Assembly: GCA_030830785.1 (NCBI GenBank) | Contig: JAURMI010000007.1 | Coordinates: forward strand, 113,383 to 159,687 | Direction of reading: 5' to 3' | Source: Crocinitomicaceae bacterium | GTDB taxonomy: Bacteria; Bacteroidota; Bacteroidia; Flavobacteriales_D; Crocinitomicaceae | Length of the DNA stretch: 46,305 bases | Part shown: piece by piece, positions 40,228-46,305 of the stretch | How the letters are laid out: each line of letters starts with the position of its first letter | How positions within the stretch are numbered: position 1 is the stretch's first letter | Translations under genes and position numbers: made by a program | Notes under the pieces: generated by a model | What the model saw: only the letters and a program-made list of their open reading frames with translations | Databases searched by the model: none | What the model was told of the DNA's origin: nothing

Positions 40228-42498
40228 TTAATGTTTAATGCAGCGCGCAAAACTTACCTTACGACTAAAAAATACACCTGGTTCTGTTGAAAAGGCTTTG
40301 AAATCAAGAACATAAATCCCAAAATCGGCAATGGTACCATATTCTGTACTTCCATCCCAAATTATACTTCCATCTTTATCAAGTAACTCATTAATAATTA
40401 AACGTTTAACAATATCTCCACTCAAAGAATAAATAATTACTTGCCCCATCATAAACGACACGGGCAGCTGGTAGTTAATTTCCAAAAAGTCGTGGTATCC
40501 ATCTTGATCAGGACTCAATTCAGGATGGCTCAATACGAGTGCGCCTTTTTGAGTGCTTGACAGTTGTTGTGAATTCTCTCGTCCTGGGGTGCCAAATCCA
40601 ATGGTTTTTGATGCCGAAAACCAATTTTGATAAGATTGAGTTGGCCCAAAAGCATCTAAACGTTCTAAACTAACACCTTCTTGATTTTCTATTAATGGTG
40701 AATGCCATGAAGCAGAATAATGCAATTGATCCAAAATATCACTTTTATAAATTAATTCACAAGTGCCACTATCATTATAAAAATAAGGAAGCGATTGGGC
40801 GCTAATATTTTCAAATGAAGTTGCGGGATAGAATTGCATTAGAAAATTAGTATCTGGACAAAAAGCAACATATTCATGAGGGCTTAGTTTGGTAGAAAAA
40901 ATTTCTATTGAATTGATCCCATTACTTATATGGCAACCGCTTAAATCGAGGTATTTGTTTGATTTATTATACAATTCAACAAAATCTGAACCGCCTGCTG
41001 GCGGATCAAATAGCAATTCATTGATAACTAGATCTCCTAATTTGGGCCTTTGGTAGTTTACAAATTCGGTGGTATCTGAATTTGAATTACCCCAACAATC
41101 AATAAAATCGAAAAGAAAAATTTCAAATGGTTGACTAAATGGTATAGGAGTTTCAAAATTTAATTTAAGTTGTGCATTTGCTTGATTGAATCCGTAATCA
41201 AATACTTCTCTAGAAAAATTACCCAGATTATTGGAGAAATTTATATCCGCATATAACAAACTTAAAGTATCAATAGGTTCAGAAAAATAGATTGACAAGT
41301 TTATTGAATCAATAACCTCTGCACAGGTAATATTGGGTACTAAGGTATCTTGCAATGTATCTAAAATCGAGTTGGCACCTCCTGGAGTCCCTCCCAAAAT
41401 GGCTTGACATGACCCCCAATTATTGAAGTCTGAACAAGGTTCTTGCAAAGAACGTCTTTCTAAGCTGTATCCTCCCAATTTTTTAATTGAATCAAGATGC
41501 CATTCTATCGAATAGGAGAGAACATCCTTTGCAGGCTCTAGGTCATGAAAAAGTTGAATAGTTTCTGCGGTATTATTCAAATTTGGAAAGGAGGTTACTA
41601 CAATTGTATTGGATTGATTAAATCCTGCGTCATGGCCAGTAGGGACAACAGTTACATAGCAAGACGGGTGAAGCCAAAAGGAAGGAAGGGTACAGGTTGT
41701 GTTGTCGTCTTGAATTTTCCATCCGTTTAGTTGTTGGGTAAAATTTCCTGCATTGTATAATTCAATGTATTCGGTAATCGGAAGACCATTTGATGGTTCG
41801 GGGTCTGACATTATTTCGGTCATTATTAGATGTGGACTACCAGTCTCTAAAATTGGCCCAAAGTATAAGTCGTCAAAGAAAAAATTTTCTTTGTTCGAAT
41901 TAGTATAGGTAAAAACGAGCCCAGTAAATGCGCCGAGTGGGAGATTAGGCAATGATCCCGAAAACCAAATTGTGCTTTCTTGAGTCATGTTGTTTCGGAC
42001 ATTAAGAGAATAATTATTTTCAAAATATTTAAATTGAAAAAAAAGTTGAAAAGCTGAAGCAATACTACCTAATGGACCTTGCGCCAATAAACTGTCGTTT
42101 CCATTTTGTCTTAAAAATAATTTAGGAGCATCTTGAGTGCCAGACTCTCCAAATTCAAGATATAAAGCATTGGTTGCGTTTAACAAGTCAAAATGATCTG
42201 CTCTAATATAAAAACGGCTCCAATTCAGACTTGATGGGCTAAAATTTTGTCTTAACCAAAATTGACATTGAAGATTGCTGTCGGGAGATAAATAATGAAA
42301 ATAAATACTTGAAGAACCACTACTATCTGCACTTAACTGCAACTGTCGGTTTGGATTGGTTGTCACATGACTTAGATCGCCTTGCCAAAGCAATCCATTA
42401 AGAAGGTTTTGGTCATGGAAATCATCAAATACCTGGGCGCAAACTGGACAAGTTTGTGTAATGACATAAAGGAAAATTAGCCGAAGAAATGATCGCAT
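40228..42498 (-). CDS. Secreted protein with two lamin-tail domains and a C-terminal FlgD/CHU_C-like module
   Basis: A 756-residue exported protein. I start at 42498, which gives MRSFLRLIFLYVITQTCPVC as the signal; the frame from 42507 adds three residues. Residues about 25-215 are a concanavalin-like/LamG-type beta-sandwich. Two lamin-tail domains follow: LIMTEIMSDPEPSNGLPITE with YIELYNAGNF at about 225-330, and LGDLVINELLFDPPAGGSDF with VELYNKSNKYL near 490-600. The end (about 670-755) is an FlgD Ig-like or CHU_C-like module: LSPDQDGYHDFLEINY, VIIYSLSGDIVKRL, GIYVLDFKAF. It probably lies on the surface, possibly exported by the type IX system. The following genes are within 2 nt. Confidence 0.82.
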   Translation of the reverse strand: MRSFLRLIFLYVITQTCPVCAQVFDDFHDQNLLNGLLWQGDLSHVTTNPNRQLQLSADSSGSSSIYFHYLSPDSNLQCQFWLRQNFSPSSLNWSRFYIRADHFDLLNATNALYLEFGESGTQDAPKLFLRQNGNDSLLAQGPLGSIASAFQLFFQFKYFENNYSLNVRNNMTQESTIWFSGSLPNLPLGAFTGLVFTYTNSNKENFFFDDLYFGPILETGSPHLIMTEIMSDPEPSNGLPITEYIELYNAGNFTQQLNGWKIQDDNTTCTLPSFWLHPSCYVTVVPTGHDAGFNQSNTIVVTSFPNLNNTAETIQLFHDLEPAKDVLSYSIEWHLDSIKKLGGYSLERRSLQEPCSDFNNWGSCQAILGGTPGGANSILDTLQDTLVPNITCAEVIDSINLSIYFSEPIDTLSLLYADINFSNNLGNFSREVFDYGFNQANAQLKLNFETPIPFSQPFEIFLFDFIDCWGNSNSDTTEFVNYQRPKLGDLVINELLFDPPAGGSDFVELYNKSNKYLDLSGCHISNGINSIEIFSTKLSPHEYVAFCPDTNFLMQFYPATSFENISAQSLPYFYNDSGTCELIYKSDILDQLHYSASWHSPLIENQEGVSLERLDAFGPTQSYQNWFSASKTIGFGTPGRENSQQLSSTQKGALVLSHPELSPDQDGYHDFLEINYQLPVSFMMGQVIIYSLSGDIVKRLIINELLDKDGSIIWDGSTEYGTIADFGIYVLDFKAFSTEPGVFFSRKVSFARCIKH

Positions 42499-42511
42499 TT
42501 GAAACAAAGGT

Positions 42512-42519
42512 TATTTTTG
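42512..42519 (+). promoter_or_regulatory. Candidate -7 box (TATTTTTG) of asd
   Basis: TATTTTTG lies 15 nt before the asd ATG, in the space between divergent genes. TTTG at 42498-42501 is too close (10 nt) to be a normal -33. Confidence 0.35.
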
Positions 42520-42534
42520 TAAAAAAAATTAATA

Positions 42535-43512
42535 ATGAAAGTAGCTGTCGTTGGTGCAACCGGTATGGTTGGTTCTGTTATGTTAGAGGTTTTGGCCGAG
42601 CAAAAATTTCCTTTTACAGAATTAATCTTAGTTGCCTCCGAAAACAGCGTAGGTAAAAAAATAACGCATGAAGGCAAACAATATGTTGTTATTGGCTTAG
42701 AAGAAGCGGTTTTAGCGGCACCCCAAATTGCTATTTTTTCAGCAGGTGGCGATGTCTCTTTACAATGGGCGCCTCGTTTTGCTGAGAAAGGAACGGTTGT
42801 CATTGACAACAGTTCTGCTTGGCGAATGGATCCTAATAAAAAACTCATCGTTCCGGAAATCAACGGACAACTCCTCTCAAAGGAGGATAAAATCATAGCC
42901 AATCCAAATTGCAGTACCATACAATTGGTCTTGGTTTTAGCGGCACTGCATCAAACTTATCCCATTAAAAGAGTGGTGGTCTCTACCTATCAATCCATTA
43001 CAGGAACTGGTGTTAAAGCAGTCCAACAATTAGAAAACGAACGCGAAGGTTTAGAGGGTGAAATGGCTTATCATTATCCTATAGACAAGAATTGCATTCC
43101 TCAATGTGATATCTTCCTTGAAAATGGTTATACCAAGGAAGAAATGAAACTCACAAACGAAACAAAAAAGATATTGGATCCTAATATAAAGGTGACTGCA
43201 ACGGCTGTAAGAGTCCCTGTAGTAGGAGGGCATTCGGAATCTGTTAACATTACTTTTGAAACGGACTTTGATTTGGAAAAGGTTCGCAAATTGCTTTCTC
43301 TAGCTAAGGGCATTACAATTCAAGACAATCTAGATTTAAACTTGTATCCAATGCCTCGATTTGCTCAGGGTAAAGACGACGTTTTTGTAGGTAGAATTCG
43401 TCGTGACGAAAGCCAAGCAAATAGTTTAAATTTATGGATAGTAGCAGATAATCTGCGCAAAGGGGCTGCTACCAATGCTGTGCAGATTGCCAAATTGGTT
43501 GCAAATCTATAA
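42535..43512 (+). CDS. asd: Aspartate-semialdehyde dehydrogenase
   Basis: Asd reduces aspartyl phosphate to aspartate semialdehyde with NADPH, the branch point to lysine, diaminopimelate, threonine and methionine. The 325-residue sequence starts MKVAVVGATGMVGSVMLEVL with the NADP-binding motif (residues 7-13). The catalytic Cys126 is in NPNCSTIQLV, and substrate-binding residues are near VVSTYQSITGTG. RVPVVGGHSESVNI carries the catalytic His, and GRIRRDESQANSLNLWIVADN is the C-terminal signature. It is a single gene with its own predicted promoter. Confidence 0.96.
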   Translation: MKVAVVGATGMVGSVMLEVLAEQKFPFTELILVASENSVGKKITHEGKQYVVIGLEEAVLAAPQIAIFSAGGDVSLQWAPRFAEKGTVVIDNSSAWRMDPNKKLIVPEINGQLLSKEDKIIANPNCSTIQLVLVLAALHQTYPIKRVVVSTYQSITGTGVKAVQQLENEREGLEGEMAYHYPIDKNCIPQCDIFLENGYTKEEMKLTNETKKILDPNIKVTATAVRVPVVGGHSESVNITFETDFDLEKVRKLLSLAKGITIQDNLDLNLYPMPRFAQGKDDVFVGRIRRDESQANSLNLWIVADNLRKGAATNAVQIAKLVANL

Positions 43513-43538
43513 AATCGATGTGCCATTGATTAATGGTG

Positions 43539-43570
43539 TTTACATATTATTGAGTATTTACCTATATTTG
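43539..43570 (+). promoter_or_regulatory. Probable promoter of the TPP riboswitch transcript, TTTA-N20-TATATTTG
   Basis: TATATTTG (43563-43570) fits the -7 consensus exactly, and TTTA (43539-43542) is a one-mismatch -33 at 20 nt spacing. The predicted transcript start, about 43575-43577, coincides with the first base of the riboswitch aptamer. Confidence 0.55.
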
Positions 43571-43574
43571 TAAG

Positions 43575-43652
43575 GTCTCTAAGGGGTGCCCAAAAGGCTG
43601 AGATTACACCCATTGAACCTGATTTGGATAATGCCAACGAAGGGAAGATGAC
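43575..43652 (+). ncRNA. TPP (thiamine pyrophosphate) riboswitch aptamer
   Basis: The element has all conserved THI-box parts in order: GGGGTGCC, GGCTGAGA, ACACCC, TGAACCTGAT, GGATAATGCC and CGAAGGGAA. P1 can form from GTCTCT (43575-43580) with AGA(T)GAC (43646-43652), with one bulged T. GGGTG with CACCC forms P2, and TTGG with CCAA caps the pyrophosphate-sensing arm. It lies 59 nt before the ATG of a TonB-dependent receptor, which marks that receptor as thiamine-regulated. The element turns expression off when thiamine pyrophosphate is abundant, as in the known class. Confidence 0.95.
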
Positions 43653-43673
43653 AAGGTTTTATTGTACAACTGT

Positions 43674-43708
43674 CAAGAAGAGCCCCTTATTCTTGTTTAA
43701 TTTTTTTT
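43674..43708 (+). terminator. Possible riboswitch expression platform: AU-rich terminator hairpin
   Basis: CAAGAA (43674-43679) pairs with TTCTTG (43690-43695) around a 10-nt loop and is followed by TTTAA and eight T (43701-43708), directly before the ATG. The loop contains CCCCTTA (43683-43689), complementary to TAAGGGG (43580-43586) at the aptamer's 5' side. This could form an antiterminator when thiamine pyrophosphate is absent. The stem is short, so the mechanism is uncertain. Confidence 0.4.
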
Positions 43709-43711
43709 AAA

Positions 43712-45961
43712 ATGAAAACAAGATTATTATTTCTATTTATTATCTGCGCTAATTTGCTATTGGGGCAAAAAAAACTCAGTAATGAAGATTCCTTATTACG
43801 TATTCAAGAATTGGAAGGCATTTCGGTGAGCAGTTTGCGTGCCAAAGATTCACCAAGTAATTCATTGGTAACCAAAAGAAAATTGAATGCAAAAAATTAT
43901 GGCCAGGACATGCCCACCCTTTTGGAATTCACTCCTTCGGTTGTTACCACTAGCGATGCCGGAGCTGGAATCGGCTACAGTGGCTTGCGCATCAGAGGCG
44001 TAGATGCCAGTAGAATTAATGTTACCATCAATGGAGTGCCAGTCAATGACCCTGAGTCTCACGACGTCTATTGGGTCAATATGCCTGATTTAGTTGGATC
44101 AGTTGAGAATATTCAGATTCAGCGCGGCGTGGGGGCATCTACCAATGGAGCTGCCGCCTTTGGAGCTAGCGTCAATATCAAGACTAATGACTTACAAAGC
44201 AATCCTTATGCTCGTTTGGACCTTTCAGGCGGATCGTTTGGAACACTTCGCGGTACAATTTCAGCAGGAACTGGCATACTAAATAAGCGATTTACATTAG
44301 AGGCTAGAGTCTCTGAAATTCGTTCAGATGGTTATTTGGACAGGGCTACAAGTAATCTCAAATCTATGGGGCTTTCAGCAACTTACCTTTCCGAAAAGTC
44401 AATATGGAAAGCCGTCGTTTTGATGGGTGCCGAACGCACCTATCAGGCTTGGTATGGTACTCCTGAAAGTCGTTTTCGCGGTGATTCAATAGGAATGCTC
44501 GACTACGCTGCGCGAAATGGCCTTAGCGAGGCTGAAACAGAAAATTTGCTCACTTCGGGACGCACATACAATTACTATACCTATGCTGGGCAAGTCGATA
44601 ATTACAATCAAGACAATTACCAATTGCATTTCTTTCATCGCTTTTCTGAAAAATTAAATTTCAATACTGCTGCACATTATACATACGGCCGCGGTTACTA
44701 TGAAGAATACCGTCAGCAAGATATCCTAAGCGACTATGGTTTAGACCAGGTTGTTTTGGGGTTAGATACAATTGCACAAACGGATCTCATCCGCAGACGT
44801 TGGCTCGATAATCATTTCGTTGGTTTGATATACGGTCTCAATTACCAACACAACAAGCACCTACTACTCACTTTAGGGGGTGCAGCAAATCGATACTCAG
44901 GCGAGCATTTTGGAGAAATCATTTGGGCGCAGTATGCCTCTAATAGCCAAATCTATGATCGTTATTATGACAATGATGCATTAAAGAATGAGATCAGTTC
45001 TTTCTTGAAAACCAATTACCAAAAGAATGGTTTTGATCTTACCCTTGATTTACAATACCGTGGTATTTCTTATCAATTCTTGGGTATCGATCAAGTCAGT
45101 GGTGTGCTTTCAGACGTCACTCAAAACGTGAATTTCAATTTCTTCAATCCCAAAATTGCTCTTTCTCGGACATTTGGAAATAATCGGTTATTTTCTTCTT
45201 TTGGAATTGCTAACCGAGAGCCCGTTCGTCGCGACTTTCGCGAGAGCATACCTGCAAACCGCCCCCTTTCAGAACGCTTATTCGACACAGAGCTGGCTTA
45301 TCGTTTTGATAATTCAGAAAGATTGGATTTCCAGGCTAATTTATTTTGGATGTATTACCAAAATCAATTGGTCTTGACCGGTCAAATCAATGATGTGGGT
45401 GGCTACACCCGCACCAATGTTGACAAAAGTTACCGCGCTGGTCTTGAGCTTGAGTTTGGCTATCAAATTCATTCAAAGATCGGCTTGCAAAGCGCTACTA
45501 CACTTAGCCAGAACAAAGTGTTGAATTTTACTGAGTATGTCGATGTCTTTTTGGATACGGAACCTTACTACACTCAAACTCAAATCAATCATGGAACTAC
45601 AGACTTGGCTTTTTCACCTAATTTCATTCAAACACTCGGTGTGCAATATGTTCCAATCAAAGAATGCAATATTTCGCTTCAAACTAAATATGTTGCAAGA
45701 CAATACTTAGACAACACCTTAAATGTGGCTCGCAGTATAGACCCATTTACATTTACAAACCTGAGCATCAATTACAACATAAAACAGCAATTTGCCAAAT
45801 ATCTTCAAATAGGTTGTCTTGTCAATAACCTATTCAATGCCATGTATGCCAATAACGGCTATACATTCAGTTATCAATATGCAGGGCAGACCATAACAGA
45901 GAATTTCTTTTATCCTCAGGCAAGTCGACATTTCTTGCTTAAGCTAAGTATACAATTTTAA
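43712..45961 (+). CDS. TonB-dependent outer-membrane receptor, probable thiamine (or precursor) transporter
   Basis: A 749-residue receptor with signal peptide MKTRLLFLFIICANLLLG. The mature N-terminus is EDSLLRIQELEGISVSSLRA, with a TonB-box-like LEGISVSS. The plug domain (about 55-150) has TLLEFTPSVVTTSDAG, SGLRIRGVDASRINVTINGV, PVNDPESHDVYWVNMPD and QIQRGVGASTNGAAAFGASV. The 22-strand barrel follows and ends with the C-terminal aromatic LLKLSIQF required for BAM insertion. The TPP riboswitch upstream gives the best clue to substrate: thiamine, as for receptors in the Bacteroides thiamine system. No SusD-like partner or thiamine permease is present. Confidence 0.88.
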   Translation: MKTRLLFLFIICANLLLGQKKLSNEDSLLRIQELEGISVSSLRAKDSPSNSLVTKRKLNAKNYGQDMPTLLEFTPSVVTTSDAGAGIGYSGLRIRGVDASRINVTINGVPVNDPESHDVYWVNMPDLVGSVENIQIQRGVGASTNGAAAFGASVNIKTNDLQSNPYARLDLSGGSFGTLRGTISAGTGILNKRFTLEARVSEIRSDGYLDRATSNLKSMGLSATYLSEKSIWKAVVLMGAERTYQAWYGTPESRFRGDSIGMLDYAARNGLSEAETENLLTSGRTYNYYTYAGQVDNYNQDNYQLHFFHRFSEKLNFNTAAHYTYGRGYYEEYRQQDILSDYGLDQVVLGLDTIAQTDLIRRRWLDNHFVGLIYGLNYQHNKHLLLTLGGAANRYSGEHFGEIIWAQYASNSQIYDRYYDNDALKNEISSFLKTNYQKNGFDLTLDLQYRGISYQFLGIDQVSGVLSDVTQNVNFNFFNPKIALSRTFGNNRLFSSFGIANREPVRRDFRESIPANRPLSERLFDTELAYRFDNSERLDFQANLFWMYYQNQLVLTGQINDVGGYTRTNVDKSYRAGLELEFGYQIHSKIGLQSATTLSQNKVLNFTEYVDVFLDTEPYYTQTQINHGTTDLAFSPNFIQTLGVQYVPIKECNISLQTKYVARQYLDNTLNVARSIDPFTFTNLSINYNIKQQFAKYLQIGCLVNNLFNAMYANNGYTFSYQYAGQTITENFFYPQASRHFLLKLSIQF

Positions 45962-45967
45962 TCTTAC

Positions 45968-45975
45968 TATCTTTG
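45968..45975 (+). promoter_or_regulatory. Candidate -7 box (TATCTTTG) for the TonB-C-like gene
   Basis: TATCTTTG lies 15 nt before the GTG start at 45991 and 6 nt after the receptor stop. No TTTG lies at a proper -33 spacing. Confidence 0.33.
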
Positions 45976-45990
45976 CTTAAAAATTAACAA

Positions 45991-46305
45991 GTGAAAGCGA
46001 CGCTGATTTATTCCTTTATTTTTTTAAGTTTCTGTGCCACTTCTCAAGTGCTCGAAAAACCTCAAATAGTTGAAATACAAGAGCCAATCACACAGGAAGT
46101 AATTTCTGAAATAGGTGAAAGTGAACCACCAATTCGGGAAGAAGTTTGGATTGAATCCGCGTTTTCAGAAAATCGCACCCCTATTTTTCCAGGTGGGCAA
46201 GATTCATTAGATCGCTACATTAAAAATGAAGTCGAAAGATTTATTTACGCAGATACTTCTGAGCTTTTTCCGTGGGGGGAATCTGTTTATGTTGCATTTA
46301 AAATT
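45991..46305 (+). CDS. TonB-C-like (energy transducer-like) protein, 3' end cut by window
   Basis: A GTG at 45991 opens a frame that runs to the window end (105 codons, no stop). The start KATLIYSFIFLSFCATSQVL reads as a signal peptide. It is followed by an acidic spacer (EKPQIVEIQEPITQEVISE) and then RTPIFPGGQDSLDRYIKNEV, the PxFPGGxxaLxxYI pattern that begins TonB C-terminal-like domains in Bacteroidota. The C-terminal half is missing. It is exported and has no inner-membrane anchor beyond the signal, so it is probably a TonB-like periplasmic protein, not a true energizer. Being 29 nt after the receptor, it may be co-transcribed with it. Confidence 0.72.
   Translation, partial: MKATLIYSFIFLSFCATSQVLEKPQIVEIQEPITQEVISEIGESEPPIREEVWIESAFSENRTPIFPGGQDSLDRYIKNEVERFIYADTSELFPWGESVYVAFKI

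Noticed and set aside
43523..43537. A terminator hairpin after asd (CCATT/AATGG)
   Set aside because: The stem has only five pairs and no T-tract follows, so it is within chance expectation.

Overview
The window comes from an AT-rich genome of the phylum Bacteroidota, most likely Flavobacteriales or a close relative. Evidence for this: a GldH gliding-motility lipoprotein, a LETM1-related biofilm protein of the flavobacterial type, a Bacteroidota-type LptD, a TonB-dependent receptor with cleavable signal, YwqK/MORN and PD40 proteins, many short lipoproteins with a lipobox Cys near residue 17-20, and repeated TAnnTTTG '-7' boxes (with TTTG about 20-22 nt upstream in the best cases), the sigma signature of this phylum. 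It looks like ordinary chromosome: I see no insertion sequence, phage gene, CRISPR array, tRNA or rRNA. Every gap between genes is under 200 nt.

Layout. 1-3071: a partial flavin-reductase-like gene, a YwqK/MORN protein, fabD and a plug-only TonB-receptor-like protein. 3052-5182 (minus): a PD40 protein and truA. 5248-6117: a phosphodiester-glycosidase-like lipoprotein. 6163-8551 (minus): metK, a terminator, then mtnA, both in S-adenosylmethionine/methylthioadenosine metabolism. 8577-14753 (minus): six genes with 0-3 nt between them, in order mbnP-like, mbnH-like di-haem protein, a conserved protein with a degenerate nucleotidyltransferase signature, a WYL regulator, paaG and paaH. This is the most interesting block. 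14824-17934: an AddA/RecB-like helicase-nuclease. 17917-19287 (minus): a glutaminase-like protein with a broken catalytic triad and a lipoprotein. 19375-24697 (minus): the operon radA-rsmI-holB-ricT-gldH-DUF6495-like.

24871-29455 (plus): an acidic-tailed small protein; deoC, an aldehyde dehydrogenase and a half-length pseudo-dehydrogenase (a deoxyribose/acetaldehyde module); a lipoprotein fused to a Pmp3/YqaE membrane domain; a DUF2752 protein. 29436-34177 (minus): amidase, MlaD-type MCE protein, membrane 4Fe-4S protein, CCG-domain Fe-S protein and a small unknown. 34200-36722: lptD. 36697-42498 (minus): lamin-tail surface protein, LETM1-related protein, an unknown, an orphan ABC ATPase and a YihY/BrkB membrane protein. 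42535-46305 (plus): asd, then a TPP riboswitch controlling a TonB-dependent receptor (probable thiamine uptake), and the start of a TonB-C-like protein cut by the window end.

Two genome-scale habits stand out. Four of the five convergent gene pairs overlap at their 3' ends by 18-26 nt. Several -7 boxes lie only 4-7 nt from the start codon, which suggests leaderless or nearly leaderless mRNAs.
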